In this document: one piece after another, positions 29,322 to 50,089 of the stretch
Layout: every line of letters starts with the position of its first letter
Position numbering within the stretch: position 1 is the first letter of the stretch
Source of the DNA: Branchiostoma floridae
Lineage: Eukaryota > Chordata > Leptocardii > Amphioxiformes > Branchiostomatidae
Direction of reading: 5' to 3'
Length of the DNA stretch: 64,000 nt
Assembly: GCF_000003815.2 (NCBI RefSeq)
Contig: NC_049990.1
Coordinates: forward strand, 5,037,069-5,101,068
Notes under the pieces: model-generated
What the model saw: the letters and a program-made list of their open reading frames with translations, nothing else
What the model was told of the DNA's origin: nothing
Databases searched by the model: none
Translations under genes and position numbers: made by a program

Positions 29322-29350
29322 CCTTTATATGAAGAACTGATGTTTACTAA
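29322..29350 (-). promoter_or_regulatory. TATA box and Fox-like site of CUB gene C
   Basis: Minus-strand atataaaggc lies about 55 bp upstream of the ATG. About 10 bp further upstream is ttagtaaaca (plus tgtttactaa, 29341-29350), a forkhead-type core aligned with the TGTTTGG element of genes A and B. Confidence 0.55.
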
Positions 29351-29354
29351 CTGC

Positions 29355-31480
29355 AAGGTTGTGTTGCTTTTACAAATATCAAGCAGATAGACATGTGTAG
29401 CTACCGGTTAAGGGAAGTTTACTATCTGTGTCATCATTTATAATTGTTGTCAATAAGTGCTGTCAAACATCTGAGCATATATAGCACAGTTTTATCATTA
29501 CGTACATTGGAAATAGCAGCAAAGGCTATAAGACCACAAGACTCAGATACTTTCATGTATAGAGTTTTTGTTTTCGTCAACAGAGACGACAAATTCTATT
29601 ATTTTTCTCGCCAACGATTGAAAACAGAAGGTCCCCTCCAAATAGCCATGCATGTTTTTGACAAGAGGAACACAACAATGTGCACTTATAGAAAGGAATC
29701 TGACCCTTCACAATTGGACTGGATCACAAATATTCAAGTCTAAAGTTTCCAGAGCAACCTTTGTAACCCCTGCTTCTCCGATATGGTCAGTTATTCCTCA
29801 TTTTCAGTGAGGCAGAGCTTGTCTATAATATGATGTTTCTGAAAGGAGAAGAGATGCTGCTACAGTCATTTTCCGTGACGTTACCGTAGCCTTCGGGTGA
29901 CCATCAAGTAAGAAAATAATAAAAGATAGATACTAATAATACATTATCAGTTCCTCGTGCTAATAAGCTTAACCCACCTGTTTATATAGTTGTCCATCTC
30001 AGGCATTTGATGACGTACGCCTGTTTGTCTTGATAAGACGAGTGTTCCATCTCCTCATCTAACAGTAACACACCTTATGGGCTGGGAAAGTGGATTGACC
30101 TCAACAGCTGACACAATCGTACTTACGTAATGTATATAACCACATCATTGGCACATTTTGCAGAAAAAAAAACCTAAAACGTAATGTGTTTGGTCAACAT
30201 TGCATCAGAATTACGGGCTTTGCATACGGGTGACCACGATGATGTAATGGTGACGCAGTGAGCAAAAAGCATGCAGGTGTTTGGCAAAAGATTGATTTAC
30301 ACATTAACCAGTAATTTGATCTGATAATCTAAGTATCAATTTTTGATCCAATATGCTGACGTGTTGGTAGGCACCAGCCGCCGAATATCCCGGACATAAA
30401 CAACAACAGCGACCGCTCGTATACAATCTCTACTTTATACTACAGCATTTATCGTACAGGTTGTTAGAGGTCGCTTCTAAGTCTCAAATGTATAATCGTA
30501 TGGGAAATAGCACCGTTGTGTGAATATTCCACTTCATGACGAACGAACTTGGTACGTGCAGAAAAACGTATTTGCAGTATTGGGGCCTAATTAGTAGTTT
30601 TTAATGGCCTAGCGAAGAGAATTGATTCTATCTGTGATTCAACATTGATAAACTTCAAAGTTGCTGGTAAATCTAAGTTGCAACGGAACTGTAAGCGAAG
30701 TTACAAAATGGAAATGTTTGAAATTTTTTTATGATTTTGAAGCCTCTGGGATAATACAAATATATTTTTGACGAGAAGACGATATGAAAACACATTTTAT
30801 TTTTGCGTTTTACAATTTTCACAACACGTTTCCGCAGCACAACGACTTCGCATTTAAAATTTTCACTCTGTGAATATTCGAATATCAAATGTGATAAATA
30901 TATTATATACTTTTTGAAGGTTTTACTCCTATAGTAGGGGCTCCAAACATTCTAGGAGCTACGACAGAGGTATGTATACCGGAACAGTTTACTACTATAA
31001 TACTACTATTCTGAGACTTTTTATCCAACCGGCCTTTCTAACCAAGTCCGTACAAAACATCCCCGGAGTGTGGTAATTAATTGGGCGGGTGGGCAACACT
31101 CCTTGCACCGCAGAGATGCCAGCGAGCTCACGATGGCATGGTCACCAGGCTAACACTGACGCAACACCCATGCGTCCTTGCAACAGGTGGGCAATACCTT
31201 TTAATGTTTAACTTCCTCGGCCCTACCACTATACAGATCAATGAGCAATATAAGTACGAAAAACTAATGTATTAGGGTCACTTTTCTGGTTTTCGGTCTC
31301 ATTATTTGTCCCAAATGTATTGATATATCATCATCCGAAAAGGTTACAGAAAATTCACACAAAATTGTGATTTTCAGTAAAAATCTCACGTCGTTGCGTC
31401 AGGTGCAACACATGTGTACTTTGCTCCGTTAGAGCCGTCCCGCCCTCTGTTTTATTGACCCTCCCTTTGTGTTCGCCCGC
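29355..31480. other. Intergenic region between CUB gene C and the SLC3A1-like gene
   Basis: The two genes are divergently transcribed. I see no supported gene or clear transposon in these 2.1 kb; open frames are short and without domain signal. It probably holds the regulatory DNA of both genes. Confidence 0.45.
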
Positions 31481-31499
31481 AGCGATAAACATTAGCCGA

Positions 31500-31639
31500 C
31501 TAGAGTGCGCGCCATTGCGGTAATTTGGGCGGGTGCAGACCACACTGTGCTGGAAAAACGTTGCTCTTACCACAAATTTCCTTTCGTTTAAAACCATTTT
31601 TACGCTTGACGACATCAACAGTAGCGATCAGACAACAAC
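31500..31639 (+). promoter_or_regulatory. Proximal promoter/5' leader of the SLC3A1-like gene
   Basis: TATA-less, CpG-containing stretch with gcgcgccattgcgg and a GC box gggcggg about 110 bp before the ATG. The transcription start cannot be fixed from sequence alone. Confidence 0.35.
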
Positions 31640-40764
<9,125 letters not shown>

Positions 40765-43700
40765 AGAACCCAACACACATATCGAGAAGAGTCACTGAGC
40801 GGTGACCTGGAGTGCTTAGCTGTTATAAACAAAGGCACCACTTATTGTACTTGAAAAAAGCATCTAGTGTATTTTGTTATAAGTCAAAGAGCAAGAAAGG
40901 TGCATTACTGGATGTGGTGAAGAAATAAAAAAAATAGGGGTGAAATACTAAGACCCCACATTTCTTTGGAGAATGATGAACTTATCGACAAGTCCCTCAA
41001 GAAAGAGCTCAGATTCAAATTAAAGCATAAAAAAGCAACACAAAAGAGACAACAATTTCTTTTTGCTGATGAGTGAAAAATGTATTGCACCATTAAACCC
41101 TACATGTATGTTAAGTCTGATATATTCATATCAGATGTCTTTCTGTCAATGCAATTGTATCAATAAACATGATCTTGCATTCTCTGTATTGTCTTCTGTA
41201 GCAATTGACTGTGCTGTGTCCCTTTTACACTAGAGTTGAAATAATCCTCATATGATGGCTTATGCTCTGTAATCTCTTGTGAGGGCATTGTCAGGTATAC
41301 CTCTGTCAGCAGTACAGTCCTTTCATTATAGAGTCCATTCCAAAAAATATGTTATTCAATAAAATATGATTAAAGGTACAGATAAACTCAAAAGCAAATG
41401 GAAACAACAATCTACATAGAAACTCCAACAGAAGGTTTGATCTTGATAGATAAAACATGCCTCTTCAAACAATGCATACCAGAAATATACTAAGTCTTGA
41501 TATCGAGAATAGAAAAAAAAATGATTGAACCAAATATAATGTTCCCCACTTACCATGATATACCTCTTCCAGCTTCCCTCTTGCATGTTATAATTATTCT
41601 AAGGTAATTTAGGGGAGGCATCTTAGCAAAAGCCCCAGCACCACGTCAAGGTGTACGAGGCTCCATTGCTGAGGGAATTTGGGACGTCATCCTGTCCTCA
41701 ACCATCAACATCCTCTACAAACCAGAGGCAGTGTTGATGGGCATGTCAGGTTGAACGTCAACTTCACCGAAATTGAGTTCTAATTAGTTCCAAGTATGAA
41801 TTGGACTGTCATGGCTCAAAATAATCCTGGAATATTTCAGTTGAATATAATTTTTTTCCCTTTCCAATCGGTCTCTTAAGCACCACAAACTGCCCAGATA
41901 CAAACGTTCAATCATCTTCCAGCGCTGATCTTGATCTGTAGTCTTAACCAAACTTTAAAAAATAAAATAAAAATAAGAACATGCAATATAACGCCCTTTT
42001 CCTTGGGACCCGCTTTCCCATCATCTTGAAACTGGAGTGGGGTGGAGCAGAATAAGACCTACCATCACCCAACCATGCAGCTCCAGTGACAAGGCTTCCC
42101 TTCGCGGTATGGGGCAGATAAAACAAAAAAGGGCAATGCCCGGAGAGATATAGACATAGGTTAGAGGTATGGTTTGGCCTTAACCCTATGTGAGTGCTTT
42201 GAGGCCCCCGCTGTTGTAAGGGACAGAAAGCACATGTTAGTACGGCATACACTCATGGCTCACTCGGGGCATCAACAGCTGGGCCTTGCCAATTAAGTCA
42301 CTGCGCCTTATCAACATTGCAAATATCGGAGGGGCTCCTCTTGAAGATCGAAGACTAGCTCTGTTTTGTTGTGCCTTGTGTGATTATGCAAATAGTGTTG
42401 ATAACACATATTCAAAAAATTAATTTGTCATTAACTATGCATATGATAATTCAAAGGGCTCTACAAATTGCATCACAATACTATAATACTCAGCTGGAGC
42501 CATCAAAAACAACTTTTGCAGGCCAGGATTTTGCTCCCTGTGTCAGCACGCACTTTGAATACTAAGTCCCTGATGGTCCCTATGTTTATCTCACCTTTGC
42601 TAAGTCTAAAGTCAAGTGCATGTGAGCATCAGGGACCAAGCCAAGGCATGAATAGGTGCAAGAAATAGCACCAAGGAATTAATTTTCAAGTTCAAGATTG
42701 CAAAACATATTTTGGTAGACTCAGTAAAACCTCTTACAATACAAGTATCAATCATGAATATTACTGGGTCTTCAGACCTTACTAAAACAACATTGTCTAA
42801 AATCTCAAATTCTATCCCTGTACCCACATTATCTATCATACTGAAATAGCAAAAGATACATTCTCACAAGGCACATTCAGGTAATGTCCAAACAGTCCCT
42901 TACTTAAACTACTTCATTGTGTACGACTGATATCTTCCAACGCCTCCCACCCCCACCCTTACTCTCTATGGGTTGGTGGAATAAAAGAAAAGAAAGCCTC
43001 ATCTGTTCAGCAGTCTTCTTAACCTTGCTTCTCTTGGTCAGTTGTCTCCTTAAAGCTTGCTTCCTTGAGAAGACATCTGACTCTAAATATGGAGCCCCAC
43101 AGGATCTGAAAGTTGAAATGCAAAAGTTTTCGAATCTATTGGTAAGAAAAGGAGAAATCATTACAGCATTTTTGGGATCATTGTTTAAACATATCATTGG
43201 CTATCCATTTATTGTTTGCATTTGGCACATTAACTAAAAGCATTAAAACATCATACAAATGTGGATAAAGATACATAATCATACAAGTATTATTCTAACA
43301 AAATCTGTTGTCTTACATGTACCTTCCTACTCAGGCCCATGTAGTTCTGAAATGCAATCCATTACATGATAGCAAATGTAGGATTACTGTTCAATCAAGT
43401 TAAAATGCCTACATAACTTTTGTACATGAAACTACCTTGCTTGGTTCCATCCCCACATATGTAAATCATCTGGTCGTCTTCAGGAGACATGAAAAAATGA
43501 GCACGGCTCCAACAGGATTCTCTGCTGAAAGTTGAAACGTCTGTGTCCAGATGTATCAATCCTCATCAAAAAGTACAATGACATATGAAACTTTAGGATT
43601 ATATTGTTCAAACAAGATTTAATGTACCTACAATTATTATGTAGCTACAAGATGATTGCCATCTGAGCAGTCCTTCTTGCCTCCCTCCCATCCTTTCTAG

Positions 43701-43998
43701 CTAGATCTAACTACGTCAACTCTGAATACCTTGGTGCTGAAATGCCATCCAATAACATGACAAGTTTAGGAATTTATAACATTGAAGATAATTGCTATAA
43801 CTACAAAATATTTGCTATCTTAGAAGTCTTTCTTGTCTCCTTCCCTATATCATTAAATAAAAACCATGTTTAATTATGTTTAAGTGTCATGACACAAAAA
43901 AAGTCAACAGTATGACACAAATCGTACAAACAGTAACTGTTATAAACTTGTTCAGCTAGCCAAGTTGTTGAATAATACGTTCCAGGTGCAGGCAGGGC

Positions 43999-44660
43999 TT
44001 TTGGCGGGAAATGCGCCCAACTTGTTATCGGGGACTGTGCATTTGTTACCGAGGAGGGAGGGCTGAACACAATAAATTGCGGTTTCTCAAGTTTAACAAA
44101 AAATGCTACACAATGAGTGCCTCTAATACATTCGAGACCACCTTATATGGCGATGATTCTGAGGTAAATTCCTAAGAAAAATTAATTTGGGGTCAAATCA
44201 TGACCAAACATCTCATCGTGGACTTTTGGCGGGAAGTCGGACAGCATGTGCAGTGAACACATTATCGCGGAACGAGGACTGAAGACGATAAACTCCATTT
44301 TTCTCAAGTTTATCGAAAAATATTTAACAAAAACGTGACATTTCTAGACTCTGGAACACTTTTCGCGTTGGTACTGACGTAAATTCCTGAGAAAATGCCA
44401 CTTCTTGAACAACTTATGACCAGACAACCAAGGATGTAACGTCCTTGAGACAACTAAGAGCGGAATTTTTGAGGTAAAATACACGAAGTCAAGATTATAT
44501 GCTGTACCGCACAGTGACGGCTGATGACAGTGCATTTTTCTACACTTTTCCCAGAAAAGATTGAACAAAGAAGGGAACTACTAGATTCGGAAACGCTTTT
44601 TTCGATGTTTCTGAGGTAAATGTCCAAGAAAACATGATAGACTGTATACACATGGCCACA
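43999..44660. repeat. Degenerate tandem repeat (period about 220 bp) with E2F-like sites
   Basis: Ttttggcgggaa occurs at 43999 and 44224. The word ctgaggtaaattcctaagaa recurs in variants at about 44158, 44375 and 44610, and tttctcaagttta at about 44084 and 44302. TTTGGCGGGAA is an E2F-type consensus. Confidence 0.6.
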
Positions 44661-45763
44661 CTGAAGCCTACGATAAAACGTAGATCAGAGAAGTTTCAAA
44701 GAAATGTTGCCAAAAGCTTCTCAAAAGTCACGTCTTTACATACAGCAGTTTCTCTTCAGACACCGTCCAAGGTAGCAAGTGGACAGACAGTTCTATTCTA
44801 CCACCAGTAAAGGAGAAAATACCCACCTTATGCTGAGTTTTGTGTCGCGCCGTGCCATGCTACACCGGGCCGTCCGCAGTTTGTTGTTCACCTAGAAAGC
44901 TGCCCGCGAATAGCGCAAAAAAATTGAATGACTATCACATCCTACTGGTACTCTCTCATTGGTTCGCGAAAAAGAGGCGGGACTTCTGGACTGTAGCATT
45001 TTGTAATTGGGTGAAAATGCGATAGTAGGGTATTATTTCACTTTTACTGGCAAACTTTACTAAACAAAATGAGCAATTAATTTCGATACACAAATATAGT
45101 TGTAAAATTATGGCTTGTCTTGTAAGGTCCTATTCTTGGTTCTTCGTCAATATCAACAAGAACAACATTCAAAGTATATTCCCCCTCCAGGGTTAATGAT
45201 TGATGTATGAGCTGTTACATTTTCTAATGGGGGTGGAAAATTTTCTGAAAAGAGAACAACACGCTTTCAGAATTTTTGCGTTTGTGAACCTTTTTCCTTG
45301 CAAGTTTGAAGTGTATATTACAGGTGTTGTTCTATCTGGTGGTGTATATTTAAGTTAGCATTAATTATGTAAGTTATACTTTACACATTCTTCATCCTTC
45401 TCCACCCCTCTACTAGGTGGTAGCTTCGCAGTTTACTCTCCAAGCAGATGTAGAAGCGCAATATCAAAAACAGTTGCTGAAGCCCCGGGTTTCACGGGCG
45501 GGCCTTTTCTTGAAGGCTTTGGGGTAGTGATGCAGTGGGCTTAGAAGGCTAAAATTTTGAAGGCTGCTCCGACGCACCGGAAGCTTGAGAAATGATACGA
45601 TTTTGCCTCTTGTTTTACGATTGTTTCCTTTAGACTACTGTCTTCCTCCTTTTTTGCATATCAATTCATAGTTCTCCAATAGCAACTAGGTCTCTTTTGC
45701 ATACCAATTCGCAGCTGGGATATAAAAGTAAAATAAACGCACTCTCGAGTCCAACAAGATTTC

Positions 45764-45860
45764 TCCAGTGTCACTGATGAAAGACACCGGCTGGCAGTCT
45801 GAAACGTCTGACCGTTTCCAAAATCATATCCAGTTGCTCGAGTTACTGCTTTGGGGCAAT
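45764..45860 (+). ncRNA. Hammerhead-ribozyme-like motif (Penelope-type repeat)
   Basis: GTCA-CTGATGA (45770-45780), a hairpin AGAC...GTCT, then GAAAC (45801-45805) and GTC-TGAC. The core CUGANGA...GAAA and the stem I pairing GUCA/UGAC are present. Stem III would be only the palindrome ACGU, which can close only between two copies. Hammerheads with minimal stem III are known from Penelope-like retroelements. One extra A separates the core from stem II. No reverse transcriptase lies nearby. Confidence 0.45.
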
Positions 45861-46204
45861 TATGCCATTATCATTTTATATATCCACTGTTACATTTACT
45901 GTCCCGACACTGGCACAGAAACTCTAAGTCTGAACCATAGATGCACAAGTGTACATGTCCCTATTTGTTTGGTGAGCCATTGATTTTAACAAAATTGAGA
46001 CGGGGGTCATAACTTTCCAGAACGAGAAATTGAAGTTCTCATTCTTCTATGAAATACTTTAAGTTTTTGTAAATCTCTTGACAAAATGAAACACAACCAT
46101 GTGCATTTCGTCTACAAACCCTTGAGCTTTTCTGTTCTTCTAAACATCTACAGGTTTTGACAAAATTCACTCAGCATAAATATCATTACCATAATAAAGG
46201 ACAG

Positions 46205-46300
46205 AAACTATATTCGTCACCTCGCAAAACGCACACTGCGCATGCTCCAAGTGACGTCAGCTCAGACGTTAATGAGTCGTTCCAGACGTGTCGAGATCTC
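46205..46300 (+). promoter_or_regulatory. Promoter-like end of the left inverted arm
   Basis: The left limit of the inverted duplication. Contains tgcgcatgc (NRF1-like) and TGACGTCA (CRE, 46253-46260), followed by cgttaatgagtcg. The mirror in the right arm at about 59080-59165 keeps ttgcgcagtg and a variant TGACGTTA. Confidence 0.4.
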
Positions 46301-46317
46301 CACACACACACCCAAGA

Positions 46318-46425
46318 GCTGAGGCGTTAGTCATAAAGTCTCCGGGCTCCCGCGACTCGAACCCGGGTCCGCTGGTCAACCGAACCGTCAACGCACTAAC
46401 CGCTAGGCTAAAAGGGCCGGACCTG
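46318..46425 (-). mobile_element. tRNA-derived SINE head, minus strand
   Basis: On the minus strand tagcctagcggttagtgcg (A box) and acccgggttcgagtcgcgg (B box). It is absent from the matching place in the right arm, so it inserted after the duplication or was lost there. Confidence 0.65.
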
Positions 46426-46519
46426 TTAGACTGGTCAGTTAGTGGCGCTTGGACCCCACTGTTACAAAGGAACTCGATTGCAACCTTTCGTAACGTTTAG
46501 TTAAACGGGTGCAGACGGG

Positions 46520-46595
46520 AAGGTTATAAGTCCGACCAGAATTGCTGGCTCGTCCAGAAGAAAATCTGCAACAGAAAATCAACGACGAAAGACAG
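46520..46595 (+). other. Non-coding leader exon of the Ig-only receptor gene (predicted)
   Basis: Ends aacgacgaaagacag, then gttagt (donor at 46596). The same sequence and donor occur inverted in the right arm (ending 58937). The acceptor is tttcttag at 48199-48206, eight bases before the ATG. The transcription start is not known. Confidence 0.5.
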
Positions 46596-46909
46596 GTTAG
46601 TATGATTTTTGATTCGGTACTAGTACTTACATGTATATAGCGTTAGGGAGTGGTAATAGGAGTGCTTATATAAGAATAATAAGTAGATGACGTGTCAAGA
46701 AGAAAATCCGTTGTATAAAGATTTCTTAAGGCAGATTAGTCTACCAATGGCTCGGCACTTGAAGGCGTTAATCAGCAAGGAAATATGTAAAGCCGGCTTT
46801 GGTCAAGCCGACGCCTGCTTTCAACATTAGAACAGCTACTGATTACTTTTCTACCTTCTAAGTATCACACCGACTTCTGCAACTGCATCATTCTGTATAG
46901 CCGGTATAA

Positions 46910-46940
46910 ATGTGTGTGTGTGTGTGTGTGTGTTTGTGTG

Positions 46941-46975
<35 letters not shown>

Positions 46976-46976
46976 A

Positions 46977-47038
<62 letters not shown>

Positions 47039-47066
47039 TGTGTGTGTGTGTGTGTCCGTGTGTGTG

Positions 47067-47098
<32 letters not shown>
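46910..47098. repeat. (TG)n microsatellite in leader intron, left arm
   Basis: Long interrupted TG tract. Its inverted partner is the CA tract at 57523-57626. Frames across it are not genes. Confidence 0.9.
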
Positions 47099-47099
<1 letters not shown>

Positions 47100-48214
47100 A
47101 TGGGTAGATTTTTAATTCAGACGCTGACAGAGCTAGATAACAACTCAAGACTGGGTTGACGTATCGATTCTTGGTGAGCATATCTAAACCTAATTATTCA
47201 GACAGGTATTTTGGGGCAACCTTTGACGTGGAGGGGTAGCTTTTGAGTCCTCCCACTGTAACTTATCGTATGACCACCAAATTTTAAGGGAATGGCGTAC
47301 ACGTCAACACTAGATCATTAAAACAAACTTGACGTCATTATACCGTTATATGGTGGTATTATGACGCAATTTATTACATTTTATTGCCTGGAACGGTGGA
47401 CAAACGGGCACACTCCTGGAAAATAGTTGAAACTTCAAGGCATGCAACAAAATTAAACAGAAAGAATTGCCAACAGGATAGTAATGTCTATTACGACTTC
47501 TGTTGTCAATAAGAACAGCAACGACTTCAACATTAAAAGGAATGATTACCTTTTATTAATTGTCGCTAATAAACTGATTGCACCTTAGTTTTTTTTTCAA
47601 ATCTGGGTTTTGGTAATATGTGCCAAGCTACAAAAAGAAAAAGAAAATCGTATGGCTTCCCCCATTGTATATGCACGCGTCAAAACGTGATTTACAGAAT
47701 ATGATTTATATTTCTGTGCAAAATAGTAGTACCCAAATGCATGTACAGTATCAAAGACAAAGTACTATTAATGCCTAACCAACTATAAGGTGCTACATTT
47801 ACTATTGTGAACTGCCCCACGTCCTAGACAATGCGTTTACTTAGCTTTGTGATTTTAGCAGAAATGTAGTCATTTGGTGTTTAGGTAATGATAAACCTTC
47901 GGAACATTGTGACAACTCTGTGAAGTAATCAGTTTCTTTCGGTGTAGAGTAAACTGGCTAACAAAGTGAAGTTTTTTCCACTGCATTCAATGAGCAATAT
48001 AGAACATTCATAGCCTTAATTCTCAGAGTATACTTATTGTGCAAATGAAGTCTTAGCCTACCTACATTACATTCTAAAATGTTCTTCTTTTCCTAACTAA
48101 CGATCTGTTTTCTAACAGTGGCAACGGCCATTACTGTTTTTTTTTCTTCCTGGAGACAAAATGTACTTTCAACCACGTGACATTGTTTCCTTTTCTTTTT
48201 TCTTAGACGTTGAA

Positions 48215-49858
48215 ATGTCCACCAAGCTGAAAAGACAAGTGGCCATTCTTCTTCTTATCATCATTGTTTTGGAACGTGGCACGACCAAAGATTTGATCTG
48301 CGAAAAACCGTCAATCACAACGTTTGAAAGACGCCCAGATAGCACACTTCTGTCTGGAAAGGCGCTGCTGCATTTGGTCTGTAAAGCTTCAGGAATTCCT
48401 AAACCAGACATCTGGGTCTCTAAGCCATTTCCAATATTTTCTGAGTCAGATAGTAGGAAACCCATTGTGTATGATAATGGCAGCATCATTATAATGAACC
48501 TTACTCCAGCAGAATCCGGTCCGTACTTTTGCACTGCAACAAATTGTGCTGGCTCTGCATATGATAGACTGATTGTTGAGATCAAAATCCCACCATCGGT
48601 ACAATCAACAACTACACCACTTAGCAGTACAGATAGCCCCCCACTAACAAGCTCAAAATTCGCCTCAACAAGTCCTATTGGTACCACACGTCCCACAACG
48701 TCTACTGAAGGTCACAAAACATCAGTCATACCAACAACTTTACACTTTGGCAGTACAGACAGCTCTGCTGTCACACGTTCAGTAGTTTCCACAGCGTCTG
48801 AAGATCCGATCACTTTGGGGGTTGAAAGCATAAAGACTAATTCGTTTGTTTGGAAGTTTGGGACTATCCCATCTCTTGGTTCCACATCTTACACATCATC
48901 TGTCGAAATGAAAAGACCATATTCTGTGTCCCCAAAATTCGCCTCGACTTCATCATCTCCCCCTGACAAGATAGAAAGCAAAGTTGACCCGGTAGTATTC
49001 TCCCTGTCAGTTGGCTTGGGTACATTTGCTGCAATGGTGCTGATCGTATCTGGCATTTATTTAGCTCTGTTCCGGTGTGGCATCGTACAGTCTCCTCCAG
49101 TCTCCGGACCTGGGCCTAACGCTAATCCTAACAGTACGACCACATTTGTAACAGGTGGCAAAGATAAATTCAAAGGGCAGGCGGGGGATAGATCAAAAGC
49201 CCCAAGTACCACCCACTGTCCCGAGGGTACACAAGACCAGGCAAACACATGCAAAAATGACAAAGAGGCAGGTACACACGAACAATCTCACGTATACGAC
49301 AATGACAACGGCTTTGAAACAAACGAAAAAGCTCATGTATACGACAATGACATTGAAAAAAACGAACAAGCTCATGTATACGACAACGACTATGAAACAA
49401 AGGACCAGGCTAACACATATGAGAATGACAGTGGCTTTAGAAAGCCTGTAGACCCAGAGGCAGGAAATCGAAATGAATCAGCTGGTGCACTCCACGCAGT
49501 GATAGTCCACCAGCCATTTACCCATAAGAATAATGACGAGGAGACAGTGTCTGTTGATGTTGAAGACGAAGAGCACATACATGAGAAGGACTATGGTAAA
49601 ACAATGGCTGATGCCTGTGGGTTTCAGGCCAATAATAAGTACAACAGCCAGGCAGCAGCGTCTAGCCCCTCATCATCTAACCTTGTGTATGACGAGGAGG
49701 CTGGTGCAGAATTAGATACTTCATCTCATGTCATCTATGGGAAGGATAAAGAGGAAGCAATGTCTATTGCGTCACAGGCCATCTACGAGAATGACGGCAA
49801 ACAGGCTAAAGATGATGTGTCTTGTATTGTATATGGAAATGATGGTCATGGTATGTGA
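48215..49858 (+). CDS. Ig-domain type I receptor with repeated YxN tail motifs (Ig-only member of the inverted pair)
   Basis: Single coding exon, 547 residues from MSTKLKRQVAILLLIIIV. I chose this Met because a consensus acceptor (cttag) sits eight bases upstream and the paralogue starts identically; an upstream ATG at 48161 would lie in the intron. Order: signal peptide (1-24), one Ig domain (Cys56 in LVCKASG, Cys106 in YFCTAT, odd Cys111), a Ser/Thr/Pro-rich stalk (about 125-258), one membrane span (260-284, FSLSVGLGTFAAMVLIVSGI), and a 260-residue acidic tail. Six tail tyrosines sit in YxN: 361, 376, 389, 402, 524 and 540 (VYDND, TYEND, IYEND, VYGND). pYxN is the Grb2-SH2 docking core, so Ras/MAPK coupling is inferred. 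No ITIM or TIR seen. Compared with the convergent gene at 53877-56495 it lacks the whole LRR block. Confidence 0.85.
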   Translation: MSTKLKRQVAILLLIIIVLERGTTKDLICEKPSITTFERRPDSTLLSGKALLHLVCKASGIPKPDIWVSKPFPIFSESDSRKPIVYDNGSIIIMNLTPAESGPYFCTATNCAGSAYDRLIVEIKIPPSVQSTTTPLSSTDSPPLTSSKFASTSPIGTTRPTTSTEGHKTSVIPTTLHFGSTDSSAVTRSVVSTASEDPITLGVESIKTNSFVWKFGTIPSLGSTSYTSSVEMKRPYSVSPKFASTSSSPPDKIESKVDPVVFSLSVGLGTFAAMVLIVSGIYLALFRCGIVQSPPVSGPGPNANPNSTTTFVTGGKDKFKGQAGDRSKAPSTTHCPEGTQDQANTCKNDKEAGTHEQSHVYDNDNGFETNEKAHVYDNDIEKNEQAHVYDNDYETKDQANTYENDSGFRKPVDPEAGNRNESAGALHAVIVHQPFTHKNNDEETVSVDVEDEEHIHEKDYGKTMADACGFQANNKYNSQAAASSPSSSNLVYDEEAGAELDTSSHVIYGKDKEEAMSIASQAIYENDGKQAKDDVSCIVYGNDGHGM

Positions 49859-50089
49859 ATGTAGTTTCGTCAGGTTGTCACTGAATAACAAGAATCTTGA
49901 ACACAGAAGTTCTTAATTCCACCGACGTTCCGACACTATATGGGCCTCCCCAACACACAAATGTAGTACCTCGCAGCTCTTCACACCTGAGCGGCATTCC
50001 CCTGAAGGGGGCTTTGCCCAGTAAGGTATAGAAATAGACGTTCATCTATACTTAATCTGTTCTTAACTAATTTTTATATCAGTTCTTAG

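Larger units (their letters stand above)
40765..46200. other. Region downstream of the SLC3A1-like gene without a supported gene
   Basis: AATAAA signals at 40924-40929 and 41162-41167 probably end the SLC3A1-like transcript. Beyond that I find no spliced gene. A 130-bp open stretch at 41636-41755 (reading RQGVRGSIAEGIWDVILSS) looks protein-like, but I cannot assign it. A degenerate tandem repeat (43.99-44.66 kb) and a hammerhead-like motif (45.77 kb) are listed separately. Confidence 0.45.

Noticed and set aside
42917-43237. Open frame with a hydrophobic stretch (ICSAVFLTLLLLVSCLL)
   Set aside because: Looks like a membrane segment, but there is no domain, splice support or start context; the region is AT-rich non-coding.
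46851-47181. His-Thr and Cys-Val frames on both strands
   Set aside because: Products of the TG/CA microsatellite; the same holds at 841-1171, 15811-16228 and 61274-61645.
48161-48214. Upstream ATG of the Ig-only gene
   Set aside because: Separated from MSTKLKR by a consensus acceptor; the polypyrimidine tract itself would be translated.
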